From assembly GCA_947449015.1 (NCBI GenBank), contig CANFQA010000014.1, positions 1 to 58,311 of the forward strand: 58,311 nt of DNA, given 5' to 3'. The DNA is from Microthrixaceae bacterium. GTDB lineage: Bacteria; Actinomycetota; Acidimicrobiia; Acidimicrobiales; Acidimicrobilacustridaceae. The notes beneath the pieces were generated by a model. It was not told where the DNA came from. It did no database searches and was given only the letters and a program-made list of their open reading frames with translations. The position numbers and the translations under genes are program-made. Each line of letters starts with the position of its first letter. Position 1 is the stretch's first letter. Below, piece after piece: positions 37,657-45,980 of the stretch.

Positions 37657-39015
37657 TCACAGATGATGCACGGTGTTTGGCACTCTTCGGCCGACGCCGG
37701 CACCAGCGATGGCCACAGCCGCCGCCACGATGAACACAATGAGCAGACCAGTGGTTTCTGAGTTGAGAGTCACTGCCCCAAAGGTGACGATCGCCCCGGC
37801 CACGCCCGTTCCCAGCGCTGTGCCCAGCATGTCGGACAACTGGAGCCCGGCTGTCGCACGACCCTCCTCCCCCGGCGGGGCAACTGCGAGGGTGACGAGC
37901 GACAAGGGGGCATACGCAAGACCAATCCCGAACCCGCCAACTGCCCAACTGAGCAGGCCGATCCAGGCAGGGATCGTTGGTACGAGCACAGCGAGCATCG
38001 ATAAGGACCCTCCGCCAATGACGAGGAGGCCGACCACAACAAGCCGTCGAGGGCCCGTGCGCTCGACCCAGCGGGCCTGCAGCCAAGACGCAATGGTCCA
38101 GGTGAACGTGGCCGCAGTAAGGGCAAGTCCGCCAACAGTGGCCGGAAGCCCCCGTACCGTGGTGATTGCGAAAGGCACATAGGCATCCGCGGCGAAGAAG
38201 GCGAACCCAAGGAGCCCTCGCACCAGCACCGTTGCTGGCAATCCAACTCGCCCCGACAGCGTTCCCGCAGGCGTGAGACGTCGAAACGCCGGAAGCAGAA
38301 GCGCAAGACCCCCGACTGCGAGCACTCCTGCGGCGAAAACAGAGCGAGAGCTAAGGCCGGCCAGCAACAGACCAGCGCCAGCCGCGATCTGTATGGCGGG
38401 CAGCACATTTGCGGGACCGGCTTCCTCCTGTGGCGCCGCGACGGTGAGGACCCCGAGCAACGCGACCAGGCCGATAACTCCGCAGAGCGGAAGCAATCCG
38501 AGGAACACCCAACGCCACCCAACTGTGGCGCCGATGGCGCCGGCAAGCGCAGGGCCAGCAACCGAGGGGATCACCCAGGCACTGGACATGAGCGCGAACA
38601 TCCGCGCCCTTGTCTCGGGTCGGTAGCCACGCCCGATGCAGACATACGAGATCGCCGGCATCGCTCCCGCACCGAGACCCTGAAGCAGCCGCCCAGCGAC
38701 GAGCACGGGCATGGAGTTCGCCAAGCCACCGATGAGCAATCCGATCGAAAACAACGCAAGACCGAAGGCGAACGGAATCGCTGGCCGCATGCGGTCAGCG
38801 GCGCTCCCCGCCACCACGACGCCGACCAGATTGCCGAGAAAGAACGCGCTGAACACCCAGCCATAGAGCCAGAGGTCTCCGAGATCAGCCTCAATAACAG
38901 GCATAACCGTCGCCACAGCCATGGACTCGAACGCCACCAGCGTGACGATGAGGACCATCCCCACTGTGAGAAGGCGAACGCCGGGCGCGAAGACCGACGA
39001 CGCCTCCTCACTCAT
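37657..39015 (-). CDS. MFS transporter, DHA1-like
   Basis: 452 aa with about 12-14 hydrophobic segments. It starts LTVGMVLIVTLVAFESMAVATVMPVIEADLG. A motif A-like AGSAADRMRPAI and a motif C-like WVIPSVAGPALAGAIGATVGWRWVF are visible. This is a proton-driven exporter by family. It lies 34 nt upstream of the LLM gene, so it may be first in a four-gene unit with two exporters of different subfamilies. Confidence 0.88.
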   Translation of the reverse strand: MSEEASSVFAPGVRLLTVGMVLIVTLVAFESMAVATVMPVIEADLGDLWLYGWVFSAFFLGNLVGVVVAGSAADRMRPAIPFAFGLALFSIGLLIGGLANSMPVLVAGRLLQGLGAGAMPAISYVCIGRGYRPETRARMFALMSSAWVIPSVAGPALAGAIGATVGWRWVFLGLLPLCGVIGLVALLGVLTVAAPQEEAGPANVLPAIQIAAGAGLLLAGLSSRSVFAAGVLAVGGLALLLPAFRRLTPAGTLSGRVGLPATVLVRGLLGFAFFAADAYVPFAITTVRGLPATVGGLALTAATFTWTIASWLQARWVERTGPRRLVVVGLLVIGGGSLSMLAVLVPTIPAWIGLLSWAVGGFGIGLAYAPLSLVTLAVAPPGEEGRATAGLQLSDMLGTALGTGVAGAIVTFGAVTLNSETTGLLIVFIVAAAVAIAGAGVGRRVPNTVHHL

Positions 39016-39053
39016 TGGCTACGCCACGCAATCCGAGGTGGTTGTGCAGCGAA

Positions 39054-39485
39054 TCAGGCGGAAGCAGGCGAAGCGACGACCGGTCCGCGATAGGTCGAGG
39101 AACCAAACCCGAGAATGATGAAGAAGAGCGGTCCAAGGAGCCAAAGCCCAACGCCGAAGCCAGCTCCCTTTCCGAAGCATCGAGAGAGTTCGAGCGACAC
39201 GATCAACAGAATCACGATGTTCACAATTGGGACATAAAGGAGCACGGTCCACCAGGTTGGGCGTCCGACCATACGCATGATCGGGATGAAACTGAACGGA
39301 AGCAAGCAGGTCACAAAGTTCAGCAGCGAGAACACTCCCGGCTCACCGCCCTTGACCAACACCTTCCACATCCCAATGACATGCAGTAGACCGATGACGA
39401 CTGCAAAAACGATGAGACCAAAAAGTGCGCCACCGGAGAGCCCATTTGAGTTGCTGGTGGCCGCTGCCACTACCTGTACCGACAT
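39054..39485 (-). CDS. Small polytopic membrane protein, DUF5684-like
   Basis: 143 aa from the ATG at 39485, which has aggagg 4-5 nt upstream. Four hydrophobic segments: GALFGLIVFAVVIGLLHVIGM, SLLNFVTCLLPFSFIPI, WWTVLLYVPIVNIVILLIV, and GLWLLGPLFFIILGF. The PTWWTVLLYVPIVNIVI pattern matches a family of small membrane proteins of unknown function often annotated DUF5684. It lies 38 nt upstream of the MFS gene on the same strand. Confidence 0.8.
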   Translation of the reverse strand: MSVQVVAAATSNSNGLSGGALFGLIVFAVVIGLLHVIGMWKVLVKGGEPGVFSLLNFVTCLLPFSFIPIMRMVGRPTWWTVLLYVPIVNIVILLIVSLELSRCFGKGAGFGVGLWLLGPLFFIILGFGSSTYRGPVVASPASA

Positions 39486-39567
39486 AACGCCTCCTGTGTC
39501 CGCAATCTCCACAAGTTAGGGGCCGCGGTCGAAGCGGACGGCGATACACCCTCGGCGATGACAGGAG

Positions 39568-39641
39568 CGCCTCCGCCAGGAATCGAACCCGGAACCTGCC
39601 GGGTAGAAACCGGCTGCTCTATCCAATTGAGCTACAGAGGC
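39568..39641 (-). tRNA. tRNA-Arg (TCT)
   Basis: On the minus strand: acceptor gcctctg/cggaggc, D stem gctc/gagc, anticodon stem gccgg/ccggc around loop tttctac (TCT), T arm ccggg-ttcgatt-cctgg, discriminator G. CCA is not encoded. Confidence 0.95.
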
Positions 39642-39715
39642 AACTCGCCAAGAGTAGGTCGGGCGACGGCGCAAAAGAGACCCAGCCAGTTGGCAGGCCT
39701 CCCCACTGCGTGCCG

Positions 39716-39721
39716 TATGCT
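39716..39721 (+). promoter_or_regulatory. Possible -10 element of tRNA-His
   Basis: tatgct lies 11 nt before the tRNA 5' end. ttggca upstream (39690-39695) would be a -35 with a long 20-nt spacer. Confidence 0.3.
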
Positions 39722-39732
39722 GTCGGCTTCAT

Positions 39733-39811
39733 GGTGGCTGTAGCTCAGCCCGGTTAGAGCGCCAGGTTGTGATCCTGGATGTCGGGGGTTCAAGTCCCCT
39801 CAGCCACCCCA
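39733..39811 (+). tRNA. tRNA-His (GTG)
   Basis: Acceptor gtggctg/cagccac with the extra G-1 (39733) opposite the discriminator C, as required for histidyl-tRNA synthetase. Anticodon stem ccagg/cctgg, loop ttgtgat (GTG), encoded CCA. Confidence 0.96.
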
Positions 39812-39819
39812 CTGTGAAC

Positions 39820-39850
39820 GGTGGTCCCCCTCTCCGGAGGCGGGACCACC
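39820..39850 (+). terminator. Strong hairpin after tRNA-His
   Basis: Perfect 9-bp stem ggtggtccc / gggaccacc with a 13-nt loop that can pair further. It starts 9 nt after the tRNA CCA. No T-run follows. Confidence 0.55.
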
Positions 39851-39953
39851 GGCCCACAGCGGTTGAATACATGCAACGATCGCAGCAAGCCTTCGCACCA
39901 AGCAGAAGCTGTACCAAGAGATACCGCAGCACGCAGTACCATCGGCAGTTCAA

Positions 39954-40026
39954 GCGCCTCTAGCTCAATTGGCAGAGCGTCGGACTCTTAATCCGCAGGT
40001 TCTGGGTTCAAGTCCCAGGGGGCGTA
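39954..40026 (+). tRNA. tRNA-Lys (CTT)
   Basis: Acceptor gcgcctc/ggggcgt (first pair G-T), D stem gctc/gagc, anticodon loop ctcttaa (CTT), T arm ctggg-ttcaagt-cccag, discriminator A. CCA is not encoded. Confidence 0.93.
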
Positions 40027-40031
40027 CAACG

Positions 40032-40063
40032 GAGCCGGGACCCACAGGGTTCCGGCTCTTCAC
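40032..40063 (+). terminator. Rho-independent-like terminator after tRNA-Lys
   Basis: gagccggga / ttccggctc form a 9-bp stem (one G-T pair) with a 9-nt loop, followed by ttcacttt. Confidence 0.6.
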
Positions 40064-40214
40064 TTTCACCGCACCTCGACGATACGTAACAACGACATGG
40101 TTGCAACTGCGTCCCCGGTGCGATGCAGGTCGGTGAAGCATGCAGAACGCGAAACGGCCGGCCCGTCCATCACACCGAAGTGGATGACCGGACCGGCCGC
40201 CAGAAACTCTGGGC

Positions 40215-40622
40215 TCAGCGCTTGGTGGCCTTCTTGGCCGGAGCCTTCTTGGCCGGAGCCTTCTTGGCCGGAGCCTTCTTGGCCGGAGCCTTCTTGGCCG
40301 GAGCCTTCTTGGCCGGAGCCTTCTTGGCGGCCTTCTTCGCAGGCTTGCCGGCGATGACGGCATCCTTGAAGCCCTTGAGTGCAGTGATGCGGGCGGCCTT
40401 CTTGGCAGGAACCTTCACCGTGGCGCCAGTCTGCGGATTGCGGGCAAGACGCGGTCCTCGCTGCACGCGAACGAACTTGGCGAAGCCGCTGAGGATGACC
40501 GGCTCGCCACCAGCGACGGTGTCGGTGATCGTGGTCTGAAGCTCGTCAATGAAGGCGAGCGCCTGCTTCTTGTCGATCTCGAGCCGCTCTGCGAGTTCAG
40601 CGGCCAGTTCTCGTTTGTTCAC
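40215..40622 (-). CDS. hup: HU-family DNA-binding protein with Lys/Ala-rich C-terminal tail
   Basis: 135 aa. The first 90 residues are a standard HU fold: [19 protein letters not shown], then the DNA-binding arm [34 protein letters not shown]. The tail from about residue 93 is a run of KKAPA repeats ending KKATKR, like the histone-H1-like tail of mycobacterial HupB/Hlp. It compacts DNA and may bind RNA. The tail is encoded by perfect 15-bp repeats. Single gene with a divergent-looking upstream gap of about 135 nt to the MDR gene. Confidence 0.95.
   Translation of the reverse strand: MNKRELAAELAERLEIDKKQALAFIDELQTTITDTVAGGEPVILSGFAKFVRVQRGPRLARNPQTGATVKVPAKKAARITALKGFKDAVIAGKPAKKAAKKAPAKKAPAKKAPAKKAPAKKAPAKKAPAKKATKR
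40231..40320 (-). repeat. Six perfect 15-bp tandem copies in hup
   Basis: Plus-strand unit ttcttggccggagcc is repeated six times without a single change, each encoding one APAKK-type pentad. Flanking sequence (40221-40230 and 40321-40335) has degraded copies. Confidence 0.95.
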
Positions 40623-40759
40623 AACATTCTCCTTGGTTTCCGGACGGCCGCCGGATGAGCGACCTCAACGTGAGCCGGTGATAGAGCGTCGCGCATCGCG
40701 CGCATGAAACCGCGGCAATTCGCCCACAAAACCGAGGAAAATCCGTCACATGGGGTGGG

Positions 40760-41731
40760 TCACTCGAGGCTGAACACGATCTTGCCGAAGCCCTCACCAC
40801 CGAGCATCCGTTCGAATCCCGATCGAGCCTCCGACAACGGTCGCACCGAATCGATCACTGGACGTACGCCGCTGACGTCGCAGAAACGTATGAGTCGTTC
40901 GAGTTCACCACGCGTACCCATCGTCGAACCTATAACTGACCGTTGCATGAAAAACACCTGGGTGAGATCAGCCGACGGATCATCTCCAGTCGTTGCTCCC
41001 GAAACAACAACGACACCTCCAGTCCGAAGCGCGCGGATGGACTGTTTCCATGTGGCCCGACCAACCGTCTCCATCACGGCGTCGACTCGCGCCGGAAGCC
41101 GATCCTCAGGTGCGAACGCATCATGCGCGCCGAGCGCAACGGCGCGCTCGCGTTTCGATGCATCGCGACTTGTTGCCCACACCCGAAAACCAGCTGCACG
41201 GGCGAGGACGATCAGCGCGGTGGCGACACCGCCACCGGCGCCATGCACCACAACCGTGTCTCCGGGACGCAACGAGGCACGGGTGAAGAGCATCCGATAC
41301 GCGGTCAACCACGCAGTTGGCAGACAGGCAGCTTCGGGGAAGCTGAGCGATGCAGGTTTCGGGAGAATGTTGCGACGAGGCACAGCGATCCGCTCGGCCA
41401 GTGTCCCCGGATGAATTTCTGAAAGCAGCGAACGACGTGGATCGAGCGTCTCGTCACCGTCGCCGGCATCGGGATCGGCGATCACCGCATGCACGATCAC
41501 CTCATTGCCCTGCTCATCAACGCCAGCGGCGTCACACCCAAGGATCATCGGCAACCGCTCCGGCGCCAGCCCGACTCCCTTCAAGCTCCAGAGGTCGTGG
41601 TGGTTAAGTGCGGCGGCCCGGATGTGCACGAGTGCCCAACCGTCAGGAACTTCCGGCTCAGGCACCTCTCCGATCTCCAATCCGGAGAGCGGGTCATCAG
41701 GATCGATCCGGACCGCGCGAACTGCGAGCAT
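40760..41731 (-). CDS. Zinc-type alcohol dehydrogenase-like / quinone oxidoreductase (MDR family)
   Basis: 323 aa medium-chain dehydrogenase/reductase. GroES-like N-terminal domain with AAALNHHDLWSLKG and MILGCDAAGVDEQG, then a Rossmann domain with GDTVVVHGAGGGVATALIVLARA binding NAD(P)H. The zinc-ligand Cys cluster of the structural site is absent. Some family members of this type act on quinones or enones. Substrate unknown. It lies upstream of hup and 54 nt downstream of the DUF4395-thioredoxin gene. Confidence 0.88.
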   Translation of the reverse strand: MLAVRAVRIDPDDPLSGLEIGEVPEPEVPDGWALVHIRAAALNHHDLWSLKGVGLAPERLPMILGCDAAGVDEQGNEVIVHAVIADPDAGDGDETLDPRRSLLSEIHPGTLAERIAVPRRNILPKPASLSFPEAACLPTAWLTAYRMLFTRASLRPGDTVVVHGAGGGVATALIVLARAAGFRVWATSRDASKRERAVALGAHDAFAPEDRLPARVDAVMETVGRATWKQSIRALRTGGVVVVSGATTGDDPSADLTQVFFMQRSVIGSTMGTRGELERLIRFCDVSGVRPVIDSVRPLSEARSGFERMLGGEGFGKIVFSLE

Positions 41732-41785
41732 GTGTTCTCCTTCGGTGCAACAGACCTGCGTGAGACGCGGATCGAAGCGTTGGGG

Positions 41786-42583
41786 CTAAGCCACCATCGG
41801 GCGGTTATGCGTCAGTGCATCGAGTTCGGCAAAGACAGCGTCGGCTCCAGCAAGACGAGCGAGAATCTCGCCGGTTGGAGCCACCCGCAACACCGTTGGG
41901 GCACGACGAACCCGGTGCGCTGCGGCCAGCACAGTGTGATCAGCTACGTCGAGCACGTGCACCGCGTCCTGCGGGTGGGCTGCGCGAATCGCCTCGACAA
42001 CTCGCGGACAGACTGCGCAGTACTCGGTGGTGAACACGAGCCATGCGTTTGCGCCATCGATGAACTCGGCAGGTACTCGAAGTCCGCCGCCATGCTGAAT
42101 ATCGCGGGCGCTGGCGCCATGCCCGGCTTCGCGATCGATGGTTACGAGGCGAACACCCCCGCGAACCCGCACGTACAGCACATACATCTCACAGCCCACG
42201 CAGATTCCCGAGATCGCAGCAAGAGCCGCAAGCGCTGCCACGATGAGAGTCAGAACCCAGCCGACTCCACTGAACCCAAGTGCGAAGCAGGCTGTGGCGA
42301 CCGAGAGAAACACCACGCCCACGGCCGCAGCGAACCTCGGCGGACGTGGATCCTCAAGCTCAGTGGGCGGAGCAAGGCGCGGCTTGATGAAGCGCTGATA
42401 GAGGCGAAGTACCGGACCATAAGAAGGACCGAATGCAGCACCGAGGAACAACACCACGGCAAAGACCAAAGAGACCCATCTAGCCCCGAGAAGGAAGGCT
42501 CCGATGAGCGCAATCGAGAGAACCGCTTGGTTCGTGCGCGGGCCCCGGGGATCGATCGGTGCGGGTGCAGCGGTGGATGTCAT
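41786..42583 (-). CDS. DUF4395 membrane protein fused to a thioredoxin-like domain
   Basis: 265 aa. The N-terminal half (about 17-135) is hydrophobic with four membrane segments and matches the DUF4395 pattern. It ends with a cysteine pair in GICVGCEMY (C128, C131). The C-terminal half (about 165-265) is thioredoxin-like, with the active-site pair TTEYCAVCPRV (C189, C192) and the cis-Pro segment RRAPTVLRVAPTG. Two CxxC pairs, one at a membrane edge and one soluble, suggest a disulfide relay like that of DsbD or VKOR-Trx fusions. That comparison is inference. Confidence 0.85.
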   Translation of the reverse strand: MTSTAAPAPIDPRGPRTNQAVLSIALIGAFLLGARWVSLVFAVVLFLGAAFGPSYGPVLRLYQRFIKPRLAPPTELEDPRPPRFAAAVGVVFLSVATACFALGFSGVGWVLTLIVAALAALAAISGICVGCEMYVLYVRVRGGVRLVTIDREAGHGASARDIQHGGGLRVPAEFIDGANAWLVFTTEYCAVCPRVVEAIRAAHPQDAVHVLDVADHTVLAAAHRVRRAPTVLRVAPTGEILARLAGADAVFAELDALTHNRPMVA

Positions 42584-42641
42584 CTCCCTACCCTAATCCC
42601 GACCTACTCGATCAACAATAGGGGCGGTCTCCGAAGCCGTA

Positions 42642-43892
42642 TTACCGCTCTTGGCGCTGGAACGCCGTGACAACCTCGGTGTGATGCGTGTGCGGAAACA
42701 GGTCAACCACAACTGACTCGATTGCTTCATAACCGGCGTCGGCAAGCAGACGTGCATCACGGCCAGCCGATGCGGGGTCACAGCTGACCAGGACGAGACG
42801 AGATGCTCTAGTCGAGGTCAAAACTTTGACCGCTGATCGACCGAGACCAGAACGTGATGGATCGGCAACAACGAGGTCCGCTCGCGGCGCGCGCAACCGT
42901 TCGATCGACGTCCCGACGACTCTGACATCGAGGTCGGCAAGGTTCTGCCGAGCGTCAGCGACCGAGGACCGGCTCCGTTCAGCGGCAACAGCACGCCATC
43001 GGTTGGTGCCCTCGAGTAGCGACCCTGCGAAAAGTCCGACACCGCAGTAGGCATCGAGCAGAGTGCGCGGATGGTCGGTGTCGACTGGCTCTGCAAATAC
43101 GTCCGCACACAGCGACCGAACCACCGACACGAGAGCTTCGGCTCCATCGGCACGGGTCTGGAAGAACGATTCTGCCGAGATGCGCCAGCGGCGTCCGGCT
43201 ACCTCTTCATGAATCCACGCACGTCGACCCGAAGCAAGTTCGTCAGCACCTACGACGAGCACATCTTTGGGCAACGAAACACCTGTGGTGCCGGGTGTGA
43301 CAACCGCCATTCGCTCCCCCGTTGACGCCCCCACACGCAGCATCACTTCAGTCGCGTTTCCGAAACGTCCCTCGACGATCAGTTGATCAAGAAGGGGATG
43401 AGCCACAGCGCAGTGATCGAGTTCAACCACCTCATGACTATCGGCCTGGCGCAGTCCGGCGCGACCCTCGACGACGGCCATGCGCAGCGTTGTGCGGAAC
43501 GACCATGGCGACAGCACCGGACCGGGACGAACGATCGGCTCGGTCAGTCGTCCAAGCCGCCGCAACGAATCGGTGACCAGATCCAACTTTGCTGAACGCT
43601 GACCGTCTTCGGAGAGTGCCGCAAGATCGCATCCTCCACACCCTTCGAGAACATGAGGACAGACCGGTTCAATACGATCGACCGAAGCCTCGACGATGCG
43701 CAGCAGCCGTCCGCGTTCGGCACCGTGACGTCGTTCCACCCTGACCTCGACCACTTCACCCGGTAGGGCGCCGTCGACCAGCACGATGCGCCCATCATCG
43801 CGACGTGACAATGCGGCTCCACCAGCGACAAGACGCTCAGCGGTGACGGTCTCTGTCGGCCGTGATGGGTACTCGTCGAAATTGTCGGTCAT
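42642..43892 (-). CDS. TrmA/RumA-type RNA 5-methyluridine methyltransferase
   Basis: 416 aa from the ATG at 43892 (MTDNFDEYPS). An N-terminal TRAM-like RNA-binding segment (about 15-65) is followed by [4Fe-4S] ligands in CPHVLEGCGGCDL, a SAM-binding domain with LLDAYCGVGLFAGSL, the DPSRSGL motif IV, and catalytic Cys segment LVLVSCDPASAGRD (SCNP in many relatives, here SCDP). Target is a uridine in tRNA or 23S rRNA; which one cannot be settled here. Divergent from rpe with 58 nt between them. Confidence 0.9.
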   Translation of the reverse strand: MTDNFDEYPSRPTETVTAERLVAGGAALSRRDDGRIVLVDGALPGEVVEVRVERRHGAERGRLLRIVEASVDRIEPVCPHVLEGCGGCDLAALSEDGQRSAKLDLVTDSLRRLGRLTEPIVRPGPVLSPWSFRTTLRMAVVEGRAGLRQADSHEVVELDHCAVAHPLLDQLIVEGRFGNATEVMLRVGASTGERMAVVTPGTTGVSLPKDVLVVGADELASGRRAWIHEEVAGRRWRISAESFFQTRADGAEALVSVVRSLCADVFAEPVDTDHPRTLLDAYCGVGLFAGSLLEGTNRWRAVAAERSRSSVADARQNLADLDVRVVGTSIERLRAPRADLVVADPSRSGLGRSAVKVLTSTRASRLVLVSCDPASAGRDARLLADAGYEAIESVVVDLFPHTHHTEVVTAFQRQER

Positions 43893-43950
43893 GCCCGCAG
43901 CGTAGGGCTGTAACGTCGTGTCGCCCGCTTCCTCTCCCCACAAGGCCCGC

Positions 43951-44643
43951 ATGTCGAGTTCGATGCAGTCACGTCCGGTGGAAATCCTGCCCTCAGTCCT
44001 CACCGCCGACTACTCCAAGCTCGGCGAAGCCTGCGTGGGCCTCGAGGCAGGCGGCGTTGATCGCATCCATTGGGATGTCATGGACGGCAATTTCGTCCCG
44101 AACCTCTCCTTTGGTGCCGATGTCATCGCCTCGACGCGACCGATCGTCGGACTTGCCTTTGAAGCGCACCTCATGGTTACCGAACCCACATGGATCCTCG
44201 AGTCCATGGCGAAGGCAGGCTGCACACGAATCACCGTGCATGCCGAGGCTTGTACGCATCTCCATCGAACGCTCGGCCGAATCAATGAACTCGGAGTGGC
44301 CGCAGGAGTGGCGCTCAATCCGGGAACGCCAGCCGATGCGGTGGCCGACGTGCTCGATCTTGTCGACCTTGTTTTGGTGATGACTGTGAACCCAGGTTTT
44401 GGCGGACAGTCCTACCTTGCCTCGATGGAAGCAAAAATTTCTCGTATCCGCTCAATGATCGACAACGCCAACAGTGCGATTGACCTTGAGGTCGACGGCG
44501 GAATCGCTCCGTCCACTATCGCTGCTGCGTCAGCGGCTGGGGCGAATGCATTCGTGGTCGGCAGTGCAATGTTCCGCGATCCCGAAGGATTTGCGCACGC
44601 AACCACGCAATTGCGTGCACTTGCCGAGGCCGCAGGCCGCTAA
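43951..44643 (+). CDS. rpe: Ribulose-phosphate 3-epimerase
   Basis: Interconverts ribulose 5-phosphate and xylulose 5-phosphate in the pentose phosphate pathway. The 230-aa TIM barrel has all landmarks: EILPSVLTADYSKLG, HWDVMDGNFVPNLSFG (metal His/Asp), AHLMV, MTVNPGFGGQ, EVDGGIAPSTI and VVGSAMF. An aagg precedes the ATG at 43951; an ATG at 43963 is also possible. Confidence 0.95.
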   Translation: MSSSMQSRPVEILPSVLTADYSKLGEACVGLEAGGVDRIHWDVMDGNFVPNLSFGADVIASTRPIVGLAFEAHLMVTEPTWILESMAKAGCTRITVHAEACTHLHRTLGRINELGVAAGVALNPGTPADAVADVLDLVDLVLVMTVNPGFGGQSYLASMEAKISRIRSMIDNANSAIDLEVDGGIAPSTIAAASAAGANAFVVGSAMFRDPEGFAHATTQLRALAEAAGR

Positions 44644-44659
44644 CCCCGTGGACGCTCCC

Positions 44660-45142
44660 ATGGACGAACCCACGGGAAGCTCGCGTCGGCGACTCATCCT
44701 CGTTATCGCTGGTGGTGTTCTCATCATCGCCGGTGTTGTCGCTGCGACCCTGATCAAACATTCCAGCGAACCGGTGCGCTCTGTCACCGGGACCTGCGCG
44801 CAACTCAGCCAGGCGAAGGACCTTGACCGATCGCTGGCATCGTTGGATCCCGCCACTCTGCGCGACCGCTTCACCGCTCTCGAAAATGCAGTCGCAATCG
44901 CACCCGCCGATATCGAACCGCAGATCGCAACGTTGTCGGTTTTCATCTCCGGGCTCATCGGAGAGATCGATCGAGCACCAGGACCCGACCGGCGGGCCGC
45001 ACTTGCAGACGCGCTCGCGGGGCGCGCTGAACAGATCGACTCGATTACCGCTGCCGGAGCGGCGGTTCAGGATTGGGCGGCTACGAACTGCCAGTTAGAA
45101 CTGGGCGACGCGTCAACGACATCATCGTCGAGCGTTCGCTGA
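44660..45142 (+). CDS. Single-pass membrane-anchored protein of unknown function
   Basis: 160 aa from the ATG at 44660 (a GTG at 44648 is possible). A short basic N-terminus (SSRRR) is followed by one hydrophobic segment LILVIAGGVLIIAGVVAATLI. The outer domain of about 120 residues is alpha-helical in character (LSQAKDLDRSLASLDPATLRDRFTALENA) with two cysteines (GTCAQL and TNCQLEL) that could pair, and a Ser/Thr tail. I do not recognise a family. It follows rpe by about 16 nt, and its stop directly abuts the clpP1 stop on the other strand. Confidence 0.75.
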   Translation: MDEPTGSSRRRLILVIAGGVLIIAGVVAATLIKHSSEPVRSVTGTCAQLSQAKDLDRSLASLDPATLRDRFTALENAVAIAPADIEPQIATLSVFISGLIGEIDRAPGPDRRAALADALAGRAEQIDSITAAGAAVQDWAATNCQLELGDASTTSSSSVR

Positions 45143-45739
45143 TCAGAGTTCCCCGCGACCTTCGATGACGCGATCGACAATGCCGTATTCCATGGCCTGC
45201 TGCGCGGTGAACCAGCGGTCGCGCTCGGAGTCACGCTCGATCTGATCAACCTCTTGGCCGGTGTGCGATGCAATGCGCTCAGCCATAAGTCGCTTGATGT
45301 AGGCCATCTGCTCTGCCTGAATGGCGATATCGGATGCCTGACCCTGAATACCACCGAGGGGCTGATGCATCATGATGCGGGCGTGCGGAAGCGAGTAACG
45401 CTTGCCTGCAGCACCGGCGCACAACAGGAACTGGCCCATTGAGGCAGCCATACCCATGCAGATCGTTCCGACGTCGGGCTTGATGAACTGCATGGTGTCG
45501 TAGATCGCCATGCCAGCGGAGATGGAACCACCGGGTGAGTTGATGTAGAGCCAGATGTCCTTGTCAGGATCCTCGCCTTCGAGGAACAACAACTGGGCGA
45601 CGAGCTGATTCGCCACGGTGTCGTTGACATCACTGCCGAGCACCACGATTCGATCTCGCAGCAACATACGGAAGATGTCCCCGCCCGGGTCAGCGATGGA
45701 GGTGGCTGCCACCTGCGGTGCGATCGGGGGTTGCTGCAT
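45143..45739 (-). CDS. clpP: ClpP protease subunit, ClpP1-type
   Basis: 198 aa. Triad S100 (GMAASMG), H125 (MMHQP) and D174 by spacing to E. coli Clp[36 protein letters not shown] and the [18 protein letters not shown] end resemble mycobacterial ClpP1. The partner clpP2 lies with clpX and tig far away (26661-27326). It is encoded alone, convergent with the membrane-anchored protein gene and sharing a TGATCA at the junction of their stops. Confidence 0.95.
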   Translation of the reverse strand: MQQPPIAPQVAATSIADPGGDIFRMLLRDRIVVLGSDVNDTVANQLVAQLLFLEGEDPDKDIWLYINSPGGSISAGMAIYDTMQFIKPDVGTICMGMAASMGQFLLCAGAAGKRYSLPHARIMMHQPLGGIQGQASDIAIQAEQMAYIKRLMAERIASHTGQEVDQIERDSERDRWFTAQQAMEYGIVDRVIEGRGEL

Positions 45740-45861
45740 CGGGATTCCTCCAGAGAAGTCGTGGCGGGCCTGCGCCCGTGGGGTCAGAGGCTACAGCCAC
45801 TCCCCCGCCCTGCGACGCGTCGGGGCTCGCCCGCGGCCACTACGGTGCCGGCAGGTCACCA

Positions 45862-45945
45862 GCGAGCGTGGCGGAATTGGCAGACGCACCAGGTTTAGGT
45901 CCTGGCGTTCGAGAGGACGTGGGGGTTCGAGTCCCCCCGCTCGCA
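45862..45945 (+). tRNA. tRNA-Leu (TAG)
   Basis: Class II tRNA: acceptor gcgagcg/cgctcgc, anticodon stem ccagg/cctgg with loop tttaggt (TAG), long variable arm (cgttcgagaggacgt), T arm gggggttcgagtccccc, discriminator A. CCA is not encoded. Confidence 0.96.
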
Positions 45946-45980
45946 CTGCTCGGCATATCGCCGGTGCTCAGTTGAATCAT

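Noticed and set aside
40097-40357. Plus-strand frame of WPEPS repeats
   Set aside because: Antisense shadow of the 15-bp repeats in hup.
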